A stretch of DNA of 59,019 nt from an uncultured Bacteroidales bacterium (GTDB lineage Bacteria > Bacteroidota > Bacteroidia > Bacteroidales > Bacteroidaceae), in NCBI GenBank assembly GCA_902802265.1, contig CADCLN010000015.1:1-59019 (forward strand), in the 5' to 3' direction. A program made the position numbers and the translations under genes. Of this stretch, positions 51,952 to 59,019 are shown piece by piece (the first letter of the stretch is position 1; each line of letters begins with the position of its first letter). The notes under the pieces were generated by a model. The model saw only the letters and a program-made list of their open reading frames with translations. It was not told the origin of the DNA and made no database searches.

Positions 51952-53057
51952 AATACTACCTCATCGCTGGCGAGGCATCGGGCGACCTCCATGCAGGAAA
52001 CCTGATGGCAGAGCTGAAAGCCCAAGACGCCGCTGCCGAGTTCCGTTTCATTGGCGGAGAAAGAATGCAATCGGCGGGCGGCACCCTCGTCAAGCACTAT
52101 AAGGAATTGGCCTACATGGGGTTTATCCCCGTGCTGATGCATCTGCCCACCATTCTGCGAAACATGAAACTGTGCAAACAAGACATTGCTCAGTGGAGAC
52201 CCGACGTAGTGATACTGGTGGACTATCCTGGCTTCAACCTGGACATAGCCAAATACGTTCATGCTCAAGGCATTTGCCCCGTGTTTTACTACATCAGCCC
52301 GAAAATATGGGCTTGGAAAGAGTACCGCATCAAGCGCATTCGCCGAGACGTGGACGAGCTGTTCTCCATCCTGCCGTTTGAAGTGGATTGGTTTGCCCAG
52401 CGTGGCTACACCATTCATTATGTGGGCAATCCCTGTGTGGATGCTGTCGAGAAGATGCGCAAGACATTCAAAGACTTTAGCGAACTATGCACCATCGCCA
52501 TCCTGCCTGGCAGCCGCCGACAAGAAATCAAAGATAACCTGGGCATGATGCTGCAGGCTGCCAGCAAATTCAAGAATTATAAGCTGGTCATCGCTGGAGC
52601 GCCTAACATTCCAGCATCGTACTACCAACGTTTCATTCCAAAGGGCATCAAAGCCAACGTGCGTTTTGGAGAGACGTATCAAATACTGAACCAATCCGTT
52701 GCAGCATTGGTAACTTCGGGAACAGCCACACTGGAAACGGCCATTCTGCATGTGCCGCAAGTGGTATGCTACTACACACCCGTCGGCAAACTCATCAGTT
52801 TCCTGCGTAAACGCATCATTAAGGTGCCCTACATTTCGCTGGTCAACCTGATAGCCAACAAAGAAGTGGTGGAGGAACTGGTTGCTGACCGCATGAGCGT
52901 GGAAAACATCGAGAAAAGTCTTGCCAAGATTCTTCCCAAAGGTTGCTGTCGCCAGCAGATGCTCTGCGAATATGACCGAATGTGCCAGATACTGGGCGGT
53001 GCTGGAGCATCGAGACGTGCTGCCACCCAAATGATTGAATGCTTAAAAAATAAATAG
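51948..53057 (+). CDS. lpxB: Lipid-A-disaccharide synthase LpxB
   Basis: A 369-aa glycosyltransferase (GT19) that joins UDP-diacylglucosamine to lipid X in lipid A synthesis. Hallmarks are AGEASGDLHAG at the N-terminus, DYPGFNL, YYISPKIWAWKEYR, LPGSRRQEI and a TSGTATLE motif. The start at 51948 overlaps surE by 4 bases; longer frames upstream lie within surE. Confidence 0.97.
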   Translation: MKYYLIAGEASGDLHAGNLMAELKAQDAAAEFRFIGGERMQSAGGTLVKHYKELAYMGFIPVLMHLPTILRNMKLCKQDIAQWRPDVVILVDYPGFNLDIAKYVHAQGICPVFYYISPKIWAWKEYRIKRIRRDVDELFSILPFEVDWFAQRGYTIHYVGNPCVDAVEKMRKTFKDFSELCTIAILPGSRRQEIKDNLGMMLQAASKFKNYKLVIAGAPNIPASYYQRFIPKGIKANVRFGETYQILNQSVAALVTSGTATLETAILHVPQVVCYYTPVGKLISFLRKRIIKVPYISLVNLIANKEVVEELVADRMSVENIEKSLAKILPKGCCRQQMLCEYDRMCQILGGAGASRRAATQMIECLKNK

Positions 53058-53059
53058 AA

Positions 53060-53302
53060 ATGGAATACAAAAGGACATATACCCAAGAAGAAGTGAAAGC
53101 ACTTTATGACTGGTATGATACCACACAGCCACAAGGCGCTTTCGACTTGGGACATGGACTGAAGATAATAGATGTCCGTGATCTTTTCGAAAACACACGA
53201 ACCATCGCCATGGAGAAGTGCGACAACACTACTTATTCAGGACAAATTCACACACTTTTCCTTGTACAGGAAGCCATCGCAGGGGGAGCGGCACTATACT
53301 AA
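53060..53302 (+). CDS. 80-aa protein, DUF6965-like (tentative)
   Basis: Reads MEYKRTYTQEEVKALYDWYD, with LKIIDVRDLFENTRTIAMEK and SGQIHTLFLVQEAI. It has no signal or membrane segment. The pattern recalls the small DUF6965 family of Bacteroidota, by memory only. It starts 2 bases after lpxB and overlaps the convergent MerR gene by 9 bases. Confidence 0.7.
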   Translation: MEYKRTYTQEEVKALYDWYDTTQPQGAFDLGHGLKIIDVRDLFENTRTIAMEKCDNTTYSGQIHTLFLVQEAIAGGAALY

Positions 53303-53638
53303 GCCATTCAATTCCTTGCTGATGGCTTGCAATTCATTGCGTACATGTGTCAGTCGGTTAATGACGTCAATCTGCGACTTCACTTTTACACCCTTTGACT
53401 TAATGGCATCGCGGGCACCTTGCAAAGTCAAACCACGCACTTTCACCAGGTTATAGACCAGTTCCACCTGGTCCACATCCTCCTGCGAATACTGACGAAT
53501 GCCTCGCCCGCCCTTCTCTGGATGAATGTTGGGAAACTCCTTCTCCCAGTAGCGCAGCAAGGTCTCCGTAACACCAAACTTCTGTGCCACTTCGCTGATA
53601 GAGTAGTACAGTTTTACTTTTTTATTTGTATTCAGCAT
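53294..53638 (-). CDS. MerR-family transcriptional regulator
   Basis: A 114-aa protein. The winged-helix DNA-binding part reads YYSISEVAQKFGVTETLLRYWEKEFPNI and RQYSQEDVDQVELVYNLVK, typical of MerR, followed by a short coiled coil. It is shorter than most ligand-sensing MerR proteins and no cysteine sensor is present. The start at MLNTNKKVKLYYSI was chosen. It runs convergently into the small ORF after lpxB. Confidence 0.9.
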   Translation of the reverse strand: MLNTNKKVKLYYSISEVAQKFGVTETLLRYWEKEFPNIHPEKGGRGIRQYSQEDVDQVELVYNLVKVRGLTLQGARDAIKSKGVKVKSQIDVINRLTHVRNELQAISKELNGLV

Positions 53639-53702
53639 AAATTGTTTAACTAAAGGTTCGCTTGTTCTTTTTTTACTTATCAAAGGAACAGGTGTTTATT
53701 CT

Positions 53703-53810
53703 TTTTTCTCTAAGGAATTTAGGAATTTAGGAACCTTTAGCTCGGCGGTAGCCAATTTTTATCGATGCTTGCATCGACTTTCCTTGATTCCTTAATTCCT
53801 TAGAGAAAAA
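53703..53810. repeat. Large imperfect palindrome (31-bp arms)
   Basis: Arms 53703-53733 and 53780-53810 (TTTTTCTCTAAGGAATTTAGG ... and its near complement) are about 90% complementary, with a small CGATGC/GCATCG hairpin inside. It fills the spacer between the MerR and pepD genes. The AGGAATTTAGGAATTTAGG run also repeats in tandem. Confidence 0.8.
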
Positions 53811-53861
53811 TACATGTTCATTAGAGAAAACGCTTTTTGTTACTTCCGAAAGTTGAATGAA

Positions 53862-55322
53862 TTACTTATTAGGAATATTCTTCAGAATTTCAAGAATGAA
53901 ATTGTAGAAACGCTCCACAGTGGGAATCAGACAAGCCTCGCTGGGTGTGTGGGGTGAAACCAATGTGGGACCAAAACTTGCCATATCCATTTCAGGATAA
54001 TTCACACCGATGATGCCACACTCCAGTCCTGCATGACAAGCATTGACAATTGGCTTGTTTCCAAACATCTTTTCGTAAACATCTGCCATGATTGCCACCA
54101 ACTTGCTGCTGGGGTTGGGCTGCCAACCGCTATAACCGCCTTCCAGTTCCACCTTCATGCCAGCCATTGAGAAGCAAGCCACCAAACCGTTGCACAGATA
54201 ATTCTTCATGCTGTCCTGCGAAGAACGTGCCAAAAGACGAACCTCGGCCTTGCCATCAGCAATACTAACAATAGACAGGTTGCAGGAAGTTTCCACCAAA
54301 TCGGGAATCGTTGGGATGTAACGCAGTACACCGTCGTGACAAGCCATCAATGCATTGACGAGATTCTCCTGAATGTCCTGTGGCACAGCCTTTGTCGGCA
54401 TTTCACAAGGTTCAGCCACAAAGGTAATTTCCTTACCTTCCACATCCTTGAATTCTTCTGTAAAGACAGCCTTGCACTTGGCAACCAAAGCCAGAAACTC
54501 TTCCTCCGATTTTTTCGGAACCAGCACTACAGCCTCAGCGTCACGCGGAATGGCATTGCGCATATTGCCTCCATGCAGACTGCTCAGCCAAGCCAAGTCG
54601 GTATTGATAGCCGCAAAGAGGAAACGAGCCATCAGTTTGTTTGCATTGGGATAGCCCTTGTGAATCTCGATGCCCGAATGACCGCCATGCAGAGCCTTCA
54701 CTGCCACCAGATAGCTCACCATACCTTCAGCCTCAACCTCCAATTCCTGGTATTGCATCTCACAATTCACATTCATGCCGCCGGCACAACCTATTGTGAT
54801 TTCGCCTTCAGTCTCAGAGTCAAGATTCAGCAGATACTTGCCTTCCAGTTCATCGGGTTTCAAGGCAAAAGCACCGTCCATGCCCGTTTCTTCATCGCGA
54901 GTAATCAGCACTTCGATAGGACCATGAGCCACTGTGTCGTCTTCAATCACAGCCATGGCAGCAGCCACACCCATGCCATCGTCAGCACCCAGTGTCGTGT
55001 TGCGAGCACGCACCCACTCACCGTCAATATAGACATCCAGCGGATCTGTTTCGAAATTATGCTGCGAACCTTTCGTCTTCTGTGGCACCATGTCCATGTG
55101 TGCCTGAAGCACCGTCGTAGCACGGTTTTCCATGCTGGCAGTGGCACCTTTCTTCATGACAACATTGCCTGCTTCGTCGATATAAGCTTCAGCACCATGT
55201 GCGTGGGCAAAATCAACCAGAAATTGAGCTACTTGCGCTGTGTGTCCTGATGGACGGGGAATCTGCGTCAGGCTGTAAAAATTGCGCCAAACAACCTGCG
55301 GGGTTAAATCTTTTACTTCCAT
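53862..55322 (-). CDS. pepD: Aminoacyl-histidine dipeptidase PepD (M20 family)
   Basis: A 486-aa metallodipeptidase with metal-binding blocks QAHMDMVPQ, TLGADDGMGVA, DEETGMDGA and a C-terminal His block (HAGLECGIIG). It has the usual PepD length and a dimerisation insert near 200-380. It hydrolyses dipeptides including carnosine-like Xaa-His. Cytoplasmic; no signal. Confidence 0.97.
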   Translation of the reverse strand: MEVKDLTPQVVWRNFYSLTQIPRPSGHTAQVAQFLVDFAHAHGAEAYIDEAGNVVMKKGATASMENRATTVLQAHMDMVPQKTKGSQHNFETDPLDVYIDGEWVRARNTTLGADDGMGVAAAMAVIEDDTVAHGPIEVLITRDEETGMDGAFALKPDELEGKYLLNLDSETEGEITIGCAGGMNVNCEMQYQELEVEAEGMVSYLVAVKALHGGHSGIEIHKGYPNANKLMARFLFAAINTDLAWLSSLHGGNMRNAIPRDAEAVVLVPKKSEEEFLALVAKCKAVFTEEFKDVEGKEITFVAEPCEMPTKAVPQDIQENLVNALMACHDGVLRYIPTIPDLVETSCNLSIVSIADGKAEVRLLARSSQDSMKNYLCNGLVACFSMAGMKVELEGGYSGWQPNPSSKLVAIMADVYEKMFGNKPIVNACHAGLECGIIGVNYPEMDMASFGPTLVSPHTPSEACLIPTVERFYNFILEILKNIPNK

Positions 55323-55343
55323 TTGTTTTTCGTTTTTAAGTGA

Positions 55344-56348
55344 TTATATCATTTCGTTATTACGATTTATTTTTCTCATTCCTAATGACACAAGCGAGAA
55401 TACACCCAACAGGGGTATCAACGCCGTCTGCACCGTATGGACAATCAACACAAACGTCACGGCATCCACTTCACGCAGCCCGTAGAGCACCAGTATCGTC
55501 TTTACGGCAAAATGCCACGGTCCTGCACCGTTGGGCGTGGGTACAATCACCGAAATGCTTCCCACGATGAAGCTTACAAGTGCCACCGTCAATCCCAGCC
55601 CAGCCGTAAAGTCGAAACAAAAGAATGTTATCTGGTAATGAAGGAAATAGCAAACCCATATCATCAGCGAATAAAACACCAACAAAGGCTTATTCTTCAC
55701 ATCCCGCAACGACATCACACCGGCCTTCACATTCGCTGCCGCCTGGCGAAAGCGAGCAAAGAAAGCAAAACGTCTGAAGGCAAAACCGAGAAACACGGCC
55801 GTCACCACCAAACAAAGTGCTGTCACCCAGTAGCCTGTAGCCGTGAAACCTCGCAACACTTCTACCATATCCGTTCCGGTTTCGTCGAAAAAGCGAGTAA
55901 ATACTGCCAACTGGCTCAACATCACTCCTGCACACAGCAACAGCAGCAGCAAGGCATCTATCACACGCTCCGTTACCACCGTTCCCAATGCCTTCGCAAA
56001 CGATGTACCGTCATACTTTGCCAACACACCGCAACGTGTCAGTTCTCCACTCCGAGGAACAATAAGGCTCGACGCATACGAAATGAATACACCGTGCACA
56101 CAGTCCATCAGCCTCGGATGCTCACCCAACGGCTCCAGCGACTGCCGCCAACGCAAAGCCCTGAACAACTGAGCCGCCACACCGAAGACCAACGAAAAGA
56201 GCATCCAGCCCCAATTCATTTCCTCCAGCAACGTCCGCTCCATCTGTCCGAAGTCCACGCCACGATACATCCAATACAGAATCCCGCCACCCAAACAGAA
56301 AGGGAGCAGCAGATTTAACAGTTTTTTTATGGAAAAATACCCACGCAT
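55344..56348 (-). CDS. Lysylphosphatidylglycerol synthase-type membrane protein (UPF0104/LPG_synthase_TM)
   Basis: A 334-aa integral membrane protein of seven to eight helices. It shows RALRWRQSLEPLG, YASSLIVPRSGELTRCGVL and SISVIVPTPNGAGPWHF, the blocks of this flippase-like family. The start MRGYFSIKKLL is used because the upstream frame enters the ksgA promoter. It is divergent from ksgA and convergent with nothing on its left; pepD follows 21 bases later in the same direction. Confidence 0.93.
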   Translation of the reverse strand: MRGYFSIKKLLNLLLPFCLGGGILYWMYRGVDFGQMERTLLEEMNWGWMLFSLVFGVAAQLFRALRWRQSLEPLGEHPRLMDCVHGVFISYASSLIVPRSGELTRCGVLAKYDGTSFAKALGTVVTERVIDALLLLLLCAGVMLSQLAVFTRFFDETGTDMVEVLRGFTATGYWVTALCLVVTAVFLGFAFRRFAFFARFRQAAANVKAGVMSLRDVKNKPLLVFYSLMIWVCYFLHYQITFFCFDFTAGLGLTVALVSFIVGSISVIVPTPNGAGPWHFAVKTILVLYGLREVDAVTFVLIVHTVQTALIPLLGVFSLVSLGMRKINRNNEMI

Positions 56349-56352
56349 TTCG

Positions 56353-56383
56353 TACCTTTGCAGCAAAATCGCGTGCAAAGATA
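56353..56383. promoter_or_regulatory. Face-to-face promoters of ksgA (+) and the flippase-like gene (-)
   Basis: Plus-strand TACCTTTG (56353-56360) and minus-strand TATCTTTG (56376-56383) face each other within 31 bases. Predicted start sites nearly coincide, so each promoter lies in the other's transcribed region. Confidence 0.6.
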
Positions 56384-56399
56384 CTACTTTTCACTTGAA

Positions 56400-57188
56400 A
56401 TGAACAACATAAAACCCAAGAAATTTCTGGGTCAACACTTTTTAACTGACCCACACATCGCAAAAGCCATTGCCGACACCGTCGATGCCTGCCCCCACAT
56501 CCCCATTCTCGAAGTAGGGCCAGGCACAGGTGTGCTCACACAGTACCTGCTGCAAAAAGGCCGATCATTCAAAGCCATAGAACTTGACCGCGAATCTGTG
56601 CCCTACCTCCACACGCACTTTCCCCAGCTGCAGGAAGGACTTATCGAGGGCGATTTTCTCCAGATGAACCTTGCCGAAACCTTTGCTGGCAGTTCCTTTG
56701 TGCTTACAGGAAACTATCCTTACAACATCTCCAGTCAAATCTTCTTCAAAATGCTGGAGAATCGTCACATCATCCCTTGCTGCACTGGCATGATACAAAA
56801 AGAAGTTGCCGAGCGAATTGCTGCCCATCCTGGCACCAAAGCCTACGGTGTGCTGAGCGTCTTTGTGCAGGCTTGGTACGATGTGGAATACCTCTTCACC
56901 GTTTCCGAACACGTCTTCAACCCGCCGCCCAAGGTAAAAAGTGCCGTCATCCGTCTCACACGCAACCAGCGCACCACCCTGGGCTGCGACGAAGCCCTGT
57001 TCCGCCGCATCGTCAAGACCGTCTTCACCATGCGTCGCAAAATGATGCGCACCCCCATGAAGCAGATTCTCCCCAAGGACAGTCCCCTACTCTCCGACGA
57101 AATCTTCAACAAACGCCCCGAACAGCTGTCCGTAGAGGAATTTATCGAACTGACCAATCAGGTTGAAAAAGCAAATAAGGGTGAATAA
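56400..57188 (+). CDS. rsmA: 16S rRNA (adenine1518/1519-N6)-dimethyltransferase KsgA
   Basis: A 262-aa SAM-dependent enzyme. LGQHFLTDPHIAKAI, EVGPGTGVLTQYLL (SAM loop), NYPYNISSQIFFKML (catalytic block, with Tyr for the usual Leu) and the C-terminal helical domain are all present. The start MNNIKPKKFLGQ is chosen over an ATG 42 bases upstream that lies in the promoter. Confidence 0.97.
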   Translation: MNNIKPKKFLGQHFLTDPHIAKAIADTVDACPHIPILEVGPGTGVLTQYLLQKGRSFKAIELDRESVPYLHTHFPQLQEGLIEGDFLQMNLAETFAGSSFVLTGNYPYNISSQIFFKMLENRHIIPCCTGMIQKEVAERIAAHPGTKAYGVLSVFVQAWYDVEYLFTVSEHVFNPPPKVKSAVIRLTRNQRTTLGCDEALFRRIVKTVFTMRRKMMRTPMKQILPKDSPLLSDEIFNKRPEQLSVEEFIELTNQVEKANKGE

Positions 57189-57280
57189 AAGACATTTGCC
57201 TCAAATTTTTTCTCGTGTACAAATATAGATATAATTTTCGAGATAATACCCCTAAAATATGTTCGGTGGGCAGTTGTATA

Positions 57281-58489
57281 TTAATACAATAGTCCGAACA
57301 TCCATAATGGAATGCGGTTCCGATGACCAATCTCAGTATTATCAACAGCCAGGTAGCTATCGGGGATATCCTTTATCTGGTCGAAGGTCTTGCCTTTCCC
57401 ACCGACCTCAAACAGATATGTCCTGTCCACAAGGAAATCACCCGCTTTTGGATAGCGTACATCATGACCTTGTGATAATTGGTTACAAAAGAACGTCTCA
57501 CGAAGTGTACCTGTATCAACTTTGGGGGTTAGCGCAAACATCATAGTAGGGTTATTGATATATATTTTATCTGGGCGTGACAGATTATCTGGACTCTTAA
57601 CGTCATCGCCTAACAACAGAAGCAAACCTCCACGCTGAAGCGCATAAAGCATTTTCAATCCTTGGTTGCGATCTGTTTCCAACTCCTTGTAGATCTCATT
57701 CATCTTGGGCAGTTGCGGTACCCTTTCAGCAAGAATCATCAACAATTTTTTCGTCTTGCGAATCGTTGACATCGTGATATCCTCAATATTAGGATAATCC
57801 ACCTCTATCACATGATTGGCCACATTCTGTAGCCTTTGGTAATAACCATGATGCACAGCCTTATAGAATGGATAATACCCCACTTCAAGATATTTCTTGA
57901 AATGCTCCAGTATCTTTATTTTGCCGCATACCTCCATAGCAATGCCAACATGATCCGCAAGCAACTGTTCAAGTGAAACAAATGGAATCTGCAATATGCC
58001 TTCGTACTCCAAGAACTCACGTAGCGACAAACCTCGCATTTCATACATAGTCAGGCGACGTGAAAGATCTCCTTCGCTGCTTTCCAATTGAAGCATTGAT
58101 GAACCAGTATAAGCCACATAAAGTCCAGGATAGTCATCACAGATATTCTTTAGCAGCGTTTGCCAATGTTTGTAATAGTGAATCTCGTCAATAAAGAGAT
58201 GGGTTCCGCCATGTGTATAATGGTAGTCCACGACATCAATGACTTCATGAGTGCTGAACCACAGGTTATCAAGCGAAATATAAAGCACCTTGTCCAACTC
58301 TTTTCCCTTAAAAGTCTCTTTGATATGTTGCAACATCAGGGTTGATTTACCACATCCCTTCGGACCTTTTATGCCAATCAGCGTGTCGTCCCAATCTATC
58401 TGCTTGTATAAATAGCGAAAAAAAGACATTGGCGTGGCAGCCAACCTACGCTGGAAAATCTTGATGAGATAACTGATCTGTTCCTCCAT
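57281..58489 (-). CDS. AAA-family ATPase with DUF4143-like C-terminal region
   Basis: A 402-aa protein with Walker A GPKGCGKST (42-50), Walker B HLFIDEIHYY, an AAA_14-type core and a C-terminal part (FFCNQLSQGHDVRYPKAGDFLVD, YLFEVGGKGKTFDQIKDI) typical of DUF4143/restriction-fold tails. These ATPases are abundant and mobile in Bacteroidota; their function is not settled. It is isolated from neighbours, with two operator-like sites upstream, and may be an independent acquired gene. Confidence 0.9.
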   Translation of the reverse strand: MEEQISYLIKIFQRRLAATPMSFFRYLYKQIDWDDTLIGIKGPKGCGKSTLMLQHIKETFKGKELDKVLYISLDNLWFSTHEVIDVVDYHYTHGGTHLFIDEIHYYKHWQTLLKNICDDYPGLYVAYTGSSMLQLESSEGDLSRRLTMYEMRGLSLREFLEYEGILQIPFVSLEQLLADHVGIAMEVCGKIKILEHFKKYLEVGYYPFYKAVHHGYYQRLQNVANHVIEVDYPNIEDITMSTIRKTKKLLMILAERVPQLPKMNEIYKELETDRNQGLKMLYALQRGGLLLLLGDDVKSPDNLSRPDKIYINNPTMMFALTPKVDTGTLRETFFCNQLSQGHDVRYPKAGDFLVDRTYLFEVGGKGKTFDQIKDIPDSYLAVDNTEIGHRNRIPLWMFGLLY

Positions 58490-58516
58490 ATTTCTTTAAT
58501 TTATCGTTCTTGGCTG

Positions 58517-58524
58517 CAAAGATA
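58517..58524 (-). promoter_or_regulatory. -7 element of the AAA ATPase gene
   Basis: Minus-strand TATCTTTG, 28 bases upstream of the start. The first TGTTTCCAAACA site begins 7 bases further upstream. Confidence 0.5.
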
Positions 58525-58530
58525 ATAAAA

Positions 58531-58575
58531 TGTTTCCAAACATTAAAATTATATCAAATAAAATGTTTCCAAACA
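58531..58575. promoter_or_regulatory. Two operator-like TGTTTCCAAACA sites
   Basis: Identical dyads TGTTT-CC-AAACA at 58531-58542 and 58564-58575, each embedded in a longer repeat (ATAAAATGTTTCCAAACA). Centres are 33 bp apart, about three helical turns. They flank the expected -33 region of the ATPase promoter, suggesting binding of a regulator, possibly the ATPase itself. Confidence 0.6.
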
Positions 58576-58638
58576 CTAAAAATATACGTGTTTTATGTGT
58601 ATATTCTTCATCTCGTTGCACGCTTTTTAAACATTACA

Positions 58639-58701
58639 CACAGATTACACAGACTGCCATTGGGATTCTCACAGGAATCTGGGCAATCTGTGTAATCTGT
58701 G
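58639..58701. repeat. Palindromic element with CACAGATTACACAGA arms
   Basis: CACAGATTACACAGA (58639-58653) is perfectly complementary to 58687-58701, with TGCC/GGCA and GATTC/GAATC pairs inside, so the whole segment can form one cruciform. A weaker relative of the arm (GTAATCTGTGTA) is at 50782-50793. Confidence 0.75.
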
Positions 58702-58810
58702 GTAAAAAAAGCAAGTATAATCTATGGTTTAAAATTCTCTTAATCCATTGCGAGTGCGGCCTTTCATCAAAGTCTCTTTTTTACACATATTAAACATATT
58801 TCCACTGAAA

Positions 58811-58860
58811 CTTAGCACTTGTCGATTCAAGACACGGCTGTTGTCGATTCAAAACTTAAC
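58811..58860. repeat. ~50-bp dispersed repeat (ACACGGCTG type), copy near right edge
   Basis: Aligns with the complement of 35882-35932; shared blocks are CTTAnCACTTG, ACACGGCTG and ATTCAAnACTTAAC. It also contains TCGATTCAA twice. Confidence 0.65.
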
Positions 58861-58871
58861 TTTTGTAAAAA

Positions 58872-58917
58872 AGAAGAGGTTGTGCTCAAAAATGACACAA
58901 CCTCTTCTCCATTTTTT
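58872..58917. terminator. Strong terminator near right edge
   Basis: AGAAGAGGTTGTG (58872-58884) pairs perfectly with CACAACCTCTTCT (58896-58908). It is followed by ATTTTTT on the plus strand and has an A-run (TTTTTT on the minus strand) before it, so it could work in both directions. Confidence 0.8.
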
Positions 58918-58982
58918 GCTTAATTAGTGTTTACTGAATAATTAATAACTCTTTGGTATTTAAGTTTATATAACTAAATTTC

Positions 58983-59014
58983 TTTGCCTGTTTAACTAAA
59001 AATTAGTACCTTTG
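58983..59014 (+). promoter_or_regulatory. Promoter of a gene beyond the right edge
   Basis: TTTG (58983-58986) and TACCTTTG (59007-59014) are 20 bases apart, a near-ideal promoter. It reads out of the window; no coding sequence is visible after it. Confidence 0.65.
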
Positions 59015-59019
59015 TATAG

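Overview
The window is from a member of the Bacteroidota, most likely a Prevotella-like organism (Prevotellaceae). This rests on sequence features: many promoters with the Bacteroidota -7 element TAnnTTTG, two SusC/SusD pairs, a complete Bacteroides-aerotolerance (bat) operon, a C10 (interpain/streptopain-like) peptidase, an IS982-family insertion sequence, a fimbrillin-type lipoprotein, and secreted proteins ending in a short 'YDLTGRR...KGVYI...K' tail. The species cannot be fixed from the sequence alone.

Layout. (1) 1-1300: an intact IS982-type element with perfect terminal inverted repeats and a 7-bp target duplication sits just upstream of a leftward promoter. (2) 1.5-2.2 kb: a small secreted cohesin-like protein. 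(3) 2.4-20.7 kb: a seven-gene co-directional locus, FAS1 lipoprotein - SusC - SusD - FAS1 lipoprotein - FAS1 lipoprotein - SusC - SusD, closed by a strong terminator. No glycosidase, peptidase or regulator lies inside it. (4) 20.8-25.3 kb: a cassette with a C10 cysteine protease, a membrane-anchored protein and a mini-ORF related to that protein's C-terminal part. It is flanked on the right by a relic of a susD 3' end with its own look-alike terminator. (5) 25.3-26.3 kb: a gene-poor repeat zone with a 22-bp-period array, TGACAGAT clusters, a decayed TPR gene and a large palindrome. (6) 26.3-35.7 kb, minus strand: moxR, DUF58, a membrane protein, batA, batB, batC, batD, batE and a PAP2 phosphatase. 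(7) 36-44.6 kb, minus: ftsY, rimO, an HU protein, an HU-membrane-LysM protein and three paralogous secreted proteins carrying 1, 2 and 3 Ig-like domains. (8) 44.7-45.8 kb: rpmB, rpmG, a DUF4295 gene and tRNA-Arg(TCT). (9) 45.9-50.7 kb: a secreted HEXXH metallopeptidase candidate with a small secreted partner, a second 22-bp array, a fimbrillin-like lipoprotein and a 43-aa peptide. (10) 50.8-58.5 kb: tRNA-Gln(CTG), surE, lpxB, a small ORF, a MerR-type regulator, pepD, a flippase-like membrane protein, ksgA and an AAA ATPase.

How parts may work together. The FAS1/SusCD locus looks like an outer-membrane capture and import system: two TonB-dependent transporters, two SusD lids and three FAS1 lipoproteins, all five lipoproteins having acidic residues just after the lipid cysteine as in surface-exported lipoproteins. 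Its ligand is unknown. The most striking non-genic signals are short-period intergenic arrays (22 bp at two loci 23 kb apart with one shared consensus, and 21 bp at a third), a 97-bp dispersed repeat present twice at 92% identity, and a ~50-bp repeat in two intergenic regions. No CRISPR array, prophage or rRNA gene was seen.
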